Shown: positions 1-6,091, counted from the stretch's first letter. The stretch: 6,925 nucleotides of DNA from Flavobacteriales bacterium UBA5871 (GCA_002432085.1 DJFN01000218.1:622-7546), one strand, 5' to 3'. Numbers and translations: made by a program. Notes: a model not told the origin generated them from the sequence alone.

Positions 1-231
1 GAAGTTTTTGAAGTAGGAAACCTTTTTTACGCGCAGCTTTTCCGCAGCCGCTTTGGCCAGTTCCATGCCATCGCCGACCACGACGATATCAATGTCTTTC
101 GATGGACGGCCAAGAATCAGATCACGCACAAAACCGCCGATCACGTAGGCTTCTTTTCCCTGTTCGGAAATGATCTGGGAAACAACCTTGAAAACGGGGT
201 GTTTGAGCTTATCGGCGTACAGTTTGTCCAT
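1..231 (-). CDS. cca: CCA tRNA nucleotidyltransferase, N-terminal part (cut by window edge)
   Basis: This enzyme adds or repairs the 3'-terminal CCA of tRNAs in the cytoplasm, using CTP and ATP. The 77 visible residues start at the ATG at 231 and run off the left edge, so the C-terminal tRNA-binding part (and an HD domain, common in homologues of this phylum) cannot be seen. The head of the class II nucleotidyltransferase fold is clear: VIGGFVRD at about residues 30-37 is the nucleotide-binding GG...RD motif, and KDIDIVV at 45-51 carries the metal-binding DxD pair (D46, D48). The start is chosen because the family motif sits at the usual distance from it and a -7 promoter box lies just upstream. 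It is the third tRNA-processing gene in the minus-strand series after trmD and tsaC. The close relative poly(A) polymerase shares this head domain, so the exact substrate is inferred from what is usual in Bacteroidota. Confidence 0.88.
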   Translation of the reverse strand, partial: MDKLYADKLKHPVFKVVSQIISEQGKEAYVIGGFVRDLILGRPSKDIDIVVVGDGMELAKAAAEKLRVKKVSYFKNF

Positions 232-239
232 TGCGGGTG

Positions 240-247
240 CAAATATA
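240..247 (-). promoter_or_regulatory. Bacteroidota -7 promoter box for the CCA gene
   Basis: On the minus strand TATATTTG matches the Bacteroidota consensus TAnnTTTG at all six fixed positions. Only 8 bases separate it from the ATG at 231, so the transcript would have a leader of just a few bases. No convincing -33 TTG is seen at the usual 19-23 base distance. Confidence 0.5.
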
Positions 248-250
248 CGA

Positions 251-267
251 AGAGCCTGAGAAGCTCT
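251..267 (-). terminator. Weak hairpin between the secreted-protein gene and the CCA gene
   Basis: AGAGC (251-255) and GCTCT (263-267) can pair around a 7-base loop, 14 bases after the stop of the upstream gene. There is no T-run behind it, so an intrinsic terminator is only a possibility. Confidence 0.2.
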
Positions 268-281
268 GCTGATTTTGTCGG

Positions 282-1706
282 TTAGAAATGCAGTTGCAGC
301 TGTCCGAAGCTTTCCGTTTGTCCGTTGGTTTTGTAGAGCAGAACTTTGTGATCACCATAGGCCGTAGAAATGGCCGGAAAAATTGCTTCTCCCGGTTCCA
401 GCCCTTCCAATGACTTCGTTGTGAATTCACCATTGGCTGTGGTTACGATGGCAGTCATTGTCTTGCAGGATATACCCTTTTTCGGATTCAGAGCGGAAAG
501 ATCGTTGTAAAGAATGGTCAGTTCACCGGCTGCGGAAAGGTAGGAGAAGAATCCGCCGAATGAAAGAACTGTATTGGGCGTTTCATGTTGAAGTGAAAGC
601 TCTCGGTTCCATTCTTTTACAGCATATTGGTCTGACTTTGTAATGTAGATATTCCCCAGAAATTCAGCTTCTTCTCCTACGTGAATGAATTCCTGTACAA
701 CAGTCAGAAAGCTTCCGTCTTTCAACTCATGAAACTGCAGCTTATGCATGAATGGGAACTTCTCAACTCTGTTGTTTTGTTGTAAAGGTGAGTTTCCGAC
801 TTGTTGAAAATCGGTACCGCTATTTTTAAGAACAAGCATGACCGGCTTTAATGTTTTTGCATCCGCAGCAATGACATGCAGAAACAATGAGCCGTTCGTG
901 TGCTCGAATACATCAGCCGAACGAATGCGAAGGTTTTCATCTGCTGCGTGCGTCGAATAATAAGAGGTGTCTGCGGCAATATGCTGAACGAAATAACGAT
1001 TGTCGAGCGACTCGAAAGCATCGTCATCGCCCGGAATAGATGACATTGTGCGCGCATTTTGTGTATGAATGGCAATGATTTCTCCCGATTGCGTAACACT
1101 TATGTGCAGCATCGCCAGATCCTTTAGGTCGGTTGGCAGCGCATCAAACCGGTTGCTGACGATTTGCAGTGTCGAACGGTCGATCAAAATGGTGTTGAGA
1201 GCAAAACGGAACGATTTTTTGGTGTCGCCGAAATAAACATTCCAAAGCAATATATACTTGTCGTTAAAAGTCATGCGTGTCTCCCGGATGGCGTGGTAGC
1301 CATCATGCTGAACAGTCGTGAATGCCGTTGCTTCACCTGTTGGTTGAAACTCCTTTGTTAAAGGCTGAAGCGAGAAATCCGTTATTGTTTTTTTCTCATT
1401 TTCCTTTAAAAGAAAAGCCTGATTGTTTCCTGAAATGATGAAATCGTGCTGATTTGCCGGATCGAGGTATTGGGCAATTTTGGTTTCACTGCTGACCTGT
1501 CCGTTCAGACGAAGTCCGGACAACGTAAAAAAATCCGATGGTGGAAGTCGTTTTGTTCGTCTCATCAGGAAGGAATTGTCGTCGATAGGAATGATCTCAT
1601 TGATGTCGCCGCTGGTTGGCTGAGCATTCATCCAGTGGATAGTTTCCTGTGAAAAGATAAAACTGCTGAAAGCAATGCAGATAGAGGTGGTGATTGTGCG
1701 AATCAT
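282..1706 (-). CDS. Secreted protein of unknown function, probable beta-propeller
   Basis: This is a 474-residue protein I cannot name. Residues 1-19 form a signal peptide (MIRTITTSICIAFSSFIFSQ, cleavage probably near FSQ/E); Cys10 is inside the hydrophobic core and not in a lipobox, so it is not an obvious lipoprotein. No T9SS sorting domain is visible, as the protein ends ...SFGQLQLHF. Short hydrophobic strands after a Gly/Asn/Asp turn recur along the chain, with turns at about residues 43, 94, 148, 207, 271, 330, 393 and 451. The 51-64 residue spacing suits blades of a beta-propeller. The C-terminal third (EFIHVGEEAEFLGNIYI, then GGFFSYLS and LYND) recalls Bacteroidota proteins from memory, an impression only. 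It lies between tsaC and the CCA gene, with its own promoter-like box 60 bases upstream. Periplasmic or surface location is inferred. Confidence 0.75.
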   Translation of the reverse strand: MIRTITTSICIAFSSFIFSQETIHWMNAQPTSGDINEIIPIDDNSFLMRRTKRLPPSDFFTLSGLRLNGQVSSETKIAQYLDPANQHDFIISGNNQAFLLKENEKKTITDFSLQPLTKEFQPTGEATAFTTVQHDGYHAIRETRMTFNDKYILLWNVYFGDTKKSFRFALNTILIDRSTLQIVSNRFDALPTDLKDLAMLHISVTQSGEIIAIHTQNARTMSSIPGDDDAFESLDNRYFVQHIAADTSYYSTHAADENLRIRSADVFEHTNGSLFLHVIAADAKTLKPVMLVLKNSGTDFQQVGNSPLQQNNRVEKFPFMHKLQFHELKDGSFLTVVQEFIHVGEEAEFLGNIYITKSDQYAVKEWNRELSLQHETPNTVLSFGGFFSYLSAAGELTILYNDLSALNPKKGISCKTMTAIVTTANGEFTTKSLEGLEPGEAIFPAISTAYGDHKVLLYKTNGQTESFGQLQLHF

Positions 1707-1766
1707 GTTTTGTTAAGTTGTTTAATAGTTTGCTGAGCTTACATGGGCGCTTAGCTGGTGCAGATG

Positions 1767-1774
1767 CAAATATA
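1767..1774 (-). promoter_or_regulatory. Bacteroidota -7 promoter box for the secreted-protein gene
   Basis: Minus-strand TATATTTG is a full match to TAnnTTTG and lies in the 89-base gap after tsaC, 60 bases before the ATG at 1706. It is followed by GCA, as is the identical box ahead of the CCA gene. The -33 element is not recognisable. Confidence 0.5.
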
Positions 1775-1795
1775 AAGCCAGACAGGAAAATAACG

Positions 1796-2362
1796 CTATT
1801 TCCGGATAACCTGTATGCTGCTGTCCAGCCCGATCTTGATGATCTGTGAAGGCGTGCTGCATTTTTCCATCAAACGGTCCATAACGATAGCGTCTACGCC
1901 GGATTTGATCGTTTCGGAAATATCGCCGAAAAAGGTCGGAGCCGGCTCGCTTGAAATGTTCGCTGAAGTGGAAACGATCGGCTTTCTAATAGAACGGATG
2001 AGCTGCAGGCAGATCGGATCTTTCGTTAAACGAATACCCACAGAACCGTCTTGGGCAAGCACGGATGGTGCCAGGCCTTTTGCATTCGGGTAAATGATGG
2101 TCAACGGTTTGTCGGCCAGGTCAACGAGATCGTAGCAAACATCAGGAAACTCGGGAATGTATTTTTCGATCATCTGGAAACTGTCGGCCAGCAGGATAAA
2201 GCTCTTGCTTTCCGGACGTTGCTTAAGCTCCATAATCCGCCGACAAGCTTCGTCGTTCGTCGCGTCACAGCCGATTCCCCAGATCGTATCGGTAGGATAG
2301 AGAATAATCTTTCCCTGCTGCAATGCCTCGATCGCCGGTGCCAGTTTTTCGCTTGTTGCCAT
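1796..2362 (-). CDS. tsaC: Threonylcarbamoyl-AMP synthase (Sua5/YrdC/TsaC family)
   Basis: It makes threonylcarbamoyl-AMP from threonine, bicarbonate and ATP, the first step of the t6A modification at A37 of ANN-decoding tRNAs, in the cytoplasm. The 188-residue protein is a single YrdC domain without the extra C-terminal Sua5 domain, which fits the short TsaC/YwlC type. Recognisable motifs are YPTDTIWGIGCD (22-33), KQRPESKSF (47-55, the KxRxxxK signature) and STSAN (131-135) near the nucleotide site. The frame stays open to an ATG at 2413, but the 17 extra residues do not resemble the family. ATG 2362 gives the usual N-terminus, with the domain starting within about 15 residues, and has a promoter-like box directly before it. 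The gene follows trmD after 70 bases on the same strand, so read-through from trmD is also possible. Confidence 0.92.
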   Translation of the reverse strand: MATSEKLAPAIEALQQGKIILYPTDTIWGIGCDATNDEACRRIMELKQRPESKSFILLADSFQMIEKYIPEFPDVCYDLVDLADKPLTIIYPNAKGLAPSVLAQDGSVGIRLTKDPICLQLIRSIRKPIVSTSANISSEPAPTFFGDISETIKSGVDAIVMDRLMEKCSTPSQIIKIGLDSSIQVIRK

Positions 2363-2366
2363 AGCG

Positions 2367-2374
2367 CAAAGAAA
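2367..2374 (-). promoter_or_regulatory. Possible -7 box directly before tsaC
   Basis: Minus-strand TTTCTTTG matches TAnnTTTG at five of six fixed positions and ends 4 bases before the chosen ATG (2362), the same spacing as the box before trmD. If used, it would exclude the longer start at 2413, which lies upstream of it. Confidence 0.25.
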
Positions 2375-2432
2375 ACCAATTTTGCTTGAAAGGACGCTAG
2401 GACAGAAGGACATTAAGATTTAAAGACATCTT

Positions 2433-3128
2433 TTAATCCGTTTCACCTGTGAACTTGCGGTATAAATCCGGCCTGCGTGTACGAGTTCGCTCGATTGCCT
2501 GCTGTTCACGCCATTGATCGATCTTCAGCGGATCGCCGCATAATAAAACGTCGGGAACTTTCCAGCCGTTGAATTCCGGCGGACGCGTATAAACCGGCGG
2601 AGAAAGCAGGTCGTCCTGGAAACTGTCGGTCAGCGCAGAGGTTTCGTCGTTCATCACACCTGGAATCAACCGCGCGATGCTGTCGATCACAACGGCTGCG
2701 GCCAATTCACCTCCTGTCAGCACATACGAGCCGATGGAAATTTCCTTCGTGATGTAATGTTCCCGCACGCGTTCGTCGACACCTTTGTAATGTCCGCACA
2801 GGATCATGATGTTTTTCTTCATGCTCCATGCGTTGCTATGGCGTTGTTCCAGCACTTCGCCATCGGGGGTCATGTAAATAATGTCGTCGTAATCGCGTTC
2901 GGCTTTCAGTTTCTCAATCAGCGCTGCGATCGGCTCGATGGACATTACCATGCCGGCGCCACCTCCGTATTGGTAATCGTCGACGTTTTTGTGCTTGTTG
3001 GTGGAATAGTCGCGGATATTGTGAATGTGAATATCGACCAGTCCGCGATCCTGAGCCCGTTTCATCATGGAAACGGTGAGCGGTCCTTCCAGCAATTCCG
3101 GCAGTATGGTGAGAATATCAAAACGCAT
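2433..3128 (-). CDS. trmD: tRNA (guanine-N1)-methyltransferase TrmD
   Basis: TrmD transfers a methyl group from S-adenosylmethionine to G37 of tRNAs that have G36, which prevents +1 frameshifting; it works as a dimer with a SPOUT trefoil knot. The 231 residues are close to the usual length of about 240-255. YGGGAGMVM (54-62), [11 protein letters not shown] (111-121) and [13 protein letters not shown] (131-143) form the knot and cofactor site. IARLIPGV contains Arg153 and TDSF contains Asp168, matching the Arg154 and catalytic Asp169 of E. coli TrmD. The C-terminal tRNA-binding part ([20 protein letters not shown]) is also intact. The usual proteobacterial partners rpsP, rimM and rplS are absent; instead tsaC follows, another position-37 modification gene. 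The ATG at 3128 gives the standard [11 protein letters not shown] start. Confidence 0.97.
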   Translation of the reverse strand: MRFDILTILPELLEGPLTVSMMKRAQDRGLVDIHIHNIRDYSTNKHKNVDDYQYGGGAGMVMSIEPIAALIEKLKAERDYDDIIYMTPDGEVLEQRHSNAWSMKKNIMILCGHYKGVDERVREHYITKEISIGSYVLTGGELAAAVVIDSIARLIPGVMNDETSALTDSFQDDLLSPPVYTRPPEFNGWKVPDVLLCGDPLKIDQWREQQAIERTRTRRPDLYRKFTGETD

Positions 3129-3132
3129 GGAA

Positions 3133-3140
3133 CAAAGTTA
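3133..3140 (-). promoter_or_regulatory. Bacteroidota -7 promoter box abutting the trmD start
   Basis: Minus-strand TAACTTTG is a full match to TAnnTTTG. Only TTCC separates it from the trmD ATG, so a start site at the normal distance from the box would fall at or next to the A of ATG and give a leaderless mRNA. Confidence 0.5.
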
Positions 3141-3143
3141 AGT

Positions 3144-3160
3144 ATTCCGCCCCGCGGAAT
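3144..3160. repeat. Perfect 7-bp inverted repeat upstream of trmD
   Basis: ATTCCGC, a CCC loop, then GCGGAAT form a perfect dyad 3 bases upstream of the trmD -7 box. It could be an operator overlapping the promoter, or a hairpin ending the upstream T9SS-protein transcript. No T-run follows on the minus strand, which weakens the terminator reading. Confidence 0.45.
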
Positions 3161-3185
3161 GATCACCAATTCACGATTACAGTAC

Positions 3186-3197
3186 TGATTTAAATCA
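3186..3197. repeat. 12-bp perfect palindrome over the stop codon of the T9SS-protein gene
   Basis: TGATTTAAATCA is fully self-complementary and contains the TGA stop of the upstream gene (3195-3197). AT-rich palindromes of this size arise easily by chance, so a function is uncertain. Confidence 0.25.
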
Positions 3198-4562
3198 ATG
3201 CAGGACTTTGATTGTTTGTGAATGACCGTGTGAAGATACTTTCAGGAAGTAAGCTCCCGGGGATAAGCTTTCGGGAATCTGAATGTCCAGCGAAGAACTC
3301 TGTATGAATGTGTCTGTCAGGATCGATCTTGCGCTTGCATCGATCAGCTCGATAGTGTAATCGGCTTTTCGGATCAGGGAAACCACCAGCTTATCGTGGA
3401 AAGGATTTGGGTGAACGCCCAAAACCGGGTTAAGCATCTGTTCCTGATCATTCAGATAAATCTGTCCCGATGGATCGATATACATTTGCCCGTTAATCGT
3501 AAAGAAATGCTCGGTTGACTTGAATTCTTCACAATAAACCGAAACGACCAGGTTATAAACGCCCGAATTGTTGTCAAAGTGAATCGTATCGATGTATTGA
3601 TAGGTGCCATTGTCGGTCATGACATTCCACGTCACGACAAGATTGCTGTCGTTGTAGATACTGGCATTAGCCAGGTAAGCACTGTCAAGCGAAGTGTAAT
3701 CAAAAAGACAGTCCTCAAAAGTAGATGAAAGTGTGTCAATTACAAGAGAATCGCCGTAAGGGAGGTAACCATAGGTCGTCGACGAATCCGAAATCACAAA
3801 ATACTGATGGGAACCGCCGTTATAGGTAGCTGTTCTCTGGACCAGTAAATTGTAGATGCCAGAACAAAGGTCCGTTATGCCGGTTGTAGGAGGAAATGTT
3901 TCGTTGCCATGCGACCAGGTATAGATAAAGTCCGAAGTTTCATTGTCCACGATAGTTGTCTGTGCGCTGCCGATACAATCGCCTGGTTGTATATTGTGTG
4001 TTAAGTCAAGCTCAGCCGTAAATCCATCCAGATAGAATGTTTTCGTTGCCTGGCAGCCGATGCTATCGGTTACTGTAAGTGTATAACTGCCTTCACATAA
4101 CAGGTAGATGTGATTCACCGTGTCGCCGGTTGACCATAAATAGCTGTAGGGTGGATGTCCCATTGTTCCCTGGGGATTTAAAAAGCCATTACAAACGGCA
4201 GGACCTGACGGATCGCAGTTATCATCGGAAATATAAATTGGATTGGCGCAGGGATCGCTGTCAGATTCTATAACGAATAGATGTTCATACTGAAAAAAGA
4301 ATGCCGAGTCGACGATAACTTTATAATGCCCCGGACAAAGATTGGCGATTGTATCACCACCTGTCTGAATTACTGTAGCATTTGCAATACTGTCAAGGAT
4401 GAACCACCTTGTATTGAAGCCGGGAGTCAGGCTGTCAAGCTCTGCATTGCCATCACAGGACGTATTCGTTGTGGAATTGGTAATGGAGATCGTTTGCCCG
4501 TACGAAAACGTAAAGTAAAACAGGAAGAATATAGCTGTCAGAGATCGGTTCAGTGGATTCAT
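3195..4562 (-). CDS. T9SS-sorted secreted protein with SprB-like repeats
   Basis: This 455-residue protein appears to be exported and then passed through the type IX secretion system to the cell surface or medium. A signal peptide covers about residues 1-22 (hydrophobic AIFFLFYFTFSYG, cleavage near GQ). The C-terminal 75 or so residues are a type A sorting domain: HPNPFHDKLVVSL (384-396), a YTIELID strand, and the closing LSPGAYFLKVSSHGHSQTIKV (positions 433-453). Between them are three to four units ending in LCxGxYxLxV (residues 75-84, 155-164, 232-241 and a degenerate copy at 331-340). The second unit, PPYSYLWSTGD to LTVTDSIGC, closely resembles SprB/PKD-like repeats. No catalytic motif is seen, so a binding, adhesin or structural role is inferred. 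It follows murQ by 34 bases on the same strand but has no evident functional link to it. Confidence 0.88.
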   Translation of the reverse strand: MNPLNRSLTAIFFLFYFTFSYGQTISITNSTTNTSCDGNAELDSLTPGFNTRWFILDSIANATVIQTGGDTIANLCPGHYKVIVDSAFFFQYEHLFVIESDSDPCANPIYISDDNCDPSGPAVCNGFLNPQGTMGHPPYSYLWSTGDTVNHIYLLCEGSYTLTVTDSIGCQATKTFYLDGFTAELDLTHNIQPGDCIGSAQTTIVDNETSDFIYTWSHGNETFPPTTGITDLCSGIYNLLVQRTATYNGGSHQYFVISDSSTTYGYLPYGDSLVIDTLSSTFEDCLFDYTSLDSAYLANASIYNDSNLVVTWNVMTDNGTYQYIDTIHFDNNSGVYNLVVSVYCEEFKSTEHFFTINGQMYIDPSGQIYLNDQEQMLNPVLGVHPNPFHDKLVVSLIRKADYTIELIDASARSILTDTFIQSSSLDIQIPESLSPGAYFLKVSSHGHSQTIKVLH

Positions 4563-4567
4563 TGTGA

Positions 4568-4575
4568 AAAAGTTA
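4568..4575 (-). promoter_or_regulatory. Possible -7 box before the T9SS-protein gene
   Basis: Minus-strand TAACTTTT matches TAnnTTTG at five of six fixed positions and ends 5 bases before the ATG at 4562. It lies in the short AT-rich gap after murQ, so the gene may have its own promoter as well as read-through from murQ. Confidence 0.25.
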
Positions 4576-4596
4576 AATCAATTTGGCACAAGATAA

Positions 4597-5412
4597 TTAT
4601 TTTATAATATTTTTCACAGAATCTACAGCCGCGCGAACCGAGCCGTGTTTTTCGAGCAGCGAAGCCGCTGTCGTTTCATCCAGTCCGGTAGCTTCCATAA
4701 TCATGCGTGTGCCGCGATCGACCAGCTTGTTATTCGTGAGCTGCATATCCACCATGCGATTGCCACGTACGCGTCCCAAACGGATCATAATGGCCGTGGA
4801 AAGCATATTGAGCACAAGTTTCTGAGCTGTTCCGCTTTTCATACGTGTACTGCCGGTTACGAATTCCGGGCCAACAACCGGTGTGATGGCGATATCGGCC
4901 AGTTGACTGAGCGGCGATTCCGGATTACAGGAAATACCACCCGTGAGAATGCCTTGTTCTTTTGCTTTTTCGAGGGCACCTAATACATAAGGTGTGGTTC
5001 CGGAAGCGGCAATGCCAACAACGACATCGTTTTTAGAAACGTTGTATTCGAGCAGGTCTTTCCAGCCTTGCTCACGATCGTCTTCCGCAAATTCGACCGC
5101 TTTCCGGATGGCTGAATCTCCACCGGCAATCAAACCGATGACCATTCCATGCGGAACGCCGAAAGTCGGCGGACATTCGCTCGCATCTACGATTCCGAGT
5201 CGGCCGCTGGTACCGGCGCCAAGATAAAACAACCGTCCGCCGTTCTGCATGCGCTCAACGGTTTGATCAACCAATTGCTCGATCTGCGGAATTTCCTTCT
5301 CAACGGCCAGTGAAACGGTCTGATCTTCTCGATTAATACCCGTCAACAGCTCGCGCGTACTTTGCAATTCAAGATCGCGGTAATGACTTTCCGATTCGGT
5401 AATGCGTTTCAT
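4597..5412 (-). CDS. murQ: N-acetylmuramic acid 6-phosphate etherase MurQ
   Basis: MurQ cleaves the lactyl ether of N-acetylmuramic acid 6-phosphate to give GlcNAc 6-phosphate and D-lactate, a cytoplasmic step of peptidoglycan recycling. The protein is a SIS-domain sugar isomerase relative. LGAGTSGRLGIVDASECPP (64-82) holds Glu79, and AVEFAEDD holds Glu110; they align with the catalytic Glu83 and Glu114 of E. coli MurQ. GIAASGTTPYV (133-143) and GPEFVTGSTRMKSGTAQKLV (positions 181-200) are the other family signatures. At 271 residues it is shorter than E. coli MurQ (298), mainly at the C-terminal helical tail. It starts 3 bases after the stop of the phosphoribosyltransferase gene, so the two are probably co-transcribed and perhaps translationally coupled. 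No MurNAc kinase or transporter gene is beside it in this window. Confidence 0.96.
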   Translation of the reverse strand: MKRITESESHYRDLELQSTRELLTGINREDQTVSLAVEKEIPQIEQLVDQTVERMQNGGRLFYLGAGTSGRLGIVDASECPPTFGVPHGMVIGLIAGGDSAIRKAVEFAEDDREQGWKDLLEYNVSKNDVVVGIAASGTTPYVLGALEKAKEQGILTGGISCNPESPLSQLADIAITPVVGPEFVTGSTRMKSGTAQKLVLNMLSTAIMIRLGRVRGNRMVDMQLTNNKLVDRGTRMIMEATGLDETTAASLLEKHGSVRAAVDSVKNIIK

Positions 5413-5415
5413 TTC

Positions 5416-5910
5416 TTATACGAGGTAAGCTTCCATTTCGCCATTCTTTTCCATCACTTCCACGCGTTCTTTCAGCGTTGTGGTAAGCGTTAATCCTACA
5501 AAATCACATTTGATAGGATAACGGCGGTGAAGACGATCGACCAGGGCCACAGTTTTTACACTTTTCACCGGCTGCTCGAGGATTTTCATCAAACCGTATT
5601 GCATCGTCGTTCCGGAATTGATCACATCATCGACGAGAATAATGGTCTTTCCTTTCAATTGCGCCGGATCGATCGAACACGTGATCGGATGCTCCAACGG
5701 AAAATCCTTGTGCATATCAATACTGAAAACCGTTACGCTTGCGCTGCTGTTCTGGCGAAGAATTCCGGCGATCTCTGCGGCAAAATATTCGCCGTTCCCG
5801 GTGATGCCTCCGATGAACAATTCCTGTTCGCCGTAAATGTTTTCAAGCAATTCATGAGCCAGACGGGTGATTTTCTGTTGAATTTGCTGCTGCGTAAGGA
5901 CCAGTTGCAT
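5416..5910 (-). CDS. PyrR-like phosphoribosyltransferase-family protein
   Basis: The 164-residue protein has the type I phosphoribosyltransferase fold. TIILVDDVINSGTT (89-102) is the PRPP-binding loop with its acidic pair D94-D95. The region is PyrR-like throughout: ITRLAHELLENIYG (14-27) matches the TRIAHE start of PyrR, and VDRLHRRYPIKCDFVGLTL (124-142) matches its VDRGHRELPIRADYVGKNI-type segment. PyrR regulates pyrimidine genes by binding RNA and has weak uracil phosphoribosyltransferase activity; Bacteroidota commonly carry a shorter protein of this kind, whose role I do not know to be settled. The pyrophosphate loop reads GITGNG where Bacillus PyrR has GIKTRG, and the PRPP loop ends SGTT instead of TGRT, so activity may differ. 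It heads an apparent operon with murQ and diverges from carB. Uracil phosphoribosyltransferase, regulator, or another nucleobase enzyme are all possible. Confidence 0.82.
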   Translation of the reverse strand: MQLVLTQQQIQQKITRLAHELLENIYGEQELFIGGITGNGEYFAAEIAGILRQNSSASVTVFSIDMHKDFPLEHPITCSIDPAQLKGKTIILVDDVINSGTTMQYGLMKILEQPVKSVKTVALVDRLHRRYPIKCDFVGLTLTTTLKERVEVMEKNGEMEAYLV

Positions 5911-5940
5911 ATAAATGTGCTGTTAGTTGGAATACGACAG

Positions 5941-5948
5941 CAAAAATG
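5941..5948 (-). promoter_or_regulatory. Probable -7 box for the phosphoribosyltransferase-murQ operon
   Basis: Minus-strand CATTTTTG matches TAnnTTTG at five of six fixed positions, 30 bases before the ATG at 5910. A T-rich stretch with a TTTG lies further upstream but at about 25 bases, longer than the usual spacing. Confidence 0.3.
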
Positions 5949-6019
5949 CAACAAAAAAGAGAGAAAGCGGAAACAAATAATGATCAAAATCGGGAAGCGG
6001 CGACTGAAGTTACGAAACG

Positions 6020-6091
6020 ATTTAGCTATACACATTGAGTGTTGAAAAAAATGGAATCAATTCCATGTCACCCCGATTTTTCTAGCTAAAT
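6020..6091. repeat. Long-range 9-bp inverted repeat in the divergent spacer
   Basis: ATTTAGCTA (6020-6028) and TAGCTAAAT (6083-6091) are perfect reverse complements. The right arm overlaps the carB -7 box. The midpoint (about 6055) is nearly the same as that of the inner dyad at 6051-6066, so the two are nested almost concentrically. A regulator binding both arms is an inference. Confidence 0.45.
6051..6066. promoter_or_regulatory. Operator-like dyad upstream of carB
   Basis: ATGGAAT, CA, ATTCCAT is a near-perfect 16-base palindrome (7-bp arms). It ends 20 bases before the carB -7 box, on the -33 region, which is where a repressor or activator dimer would act. No known regulator motif is recognised. 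Confidence 0.4.

Noticed and set aside
1735..1785. Possible tsaC terminator in the gap before the propeller gene (CTGG/CCAG and TGCA/TGCA pairings)
   Set aside because: The stems are only 4 bp with long loops and no T-run, and the region is better explained by the promoter box.
2363..2413. Longer tsaC start at 2413 adding 17 residues
   Set aside because: The added segment does not look like the YrdC N-terminus, and ATG 2362 gives the normal domain start with a promoter-like box directly before it.
2757..3188. 143-codon plus-strand open frame opposite trmD
   Set aside because: It is a reverse-strand shadow of trmD's conserved codons, with no signal or motif of its own.
5527..6045. 172-codon plus-strand open frame across the phosphoribosyltransferase gene and into the spacer
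   Set aside because: It is antisense to a clearly recognised family protein, is rich in basic residues in its spacer part, and shows no family motif.
6051..6089. 12-codon ATG open frame over the operator-like dyad
   Set aside because: It lies upstream of the predicted carB promoter box and would not be in the mRNA; its ATG is part of the palindrome.
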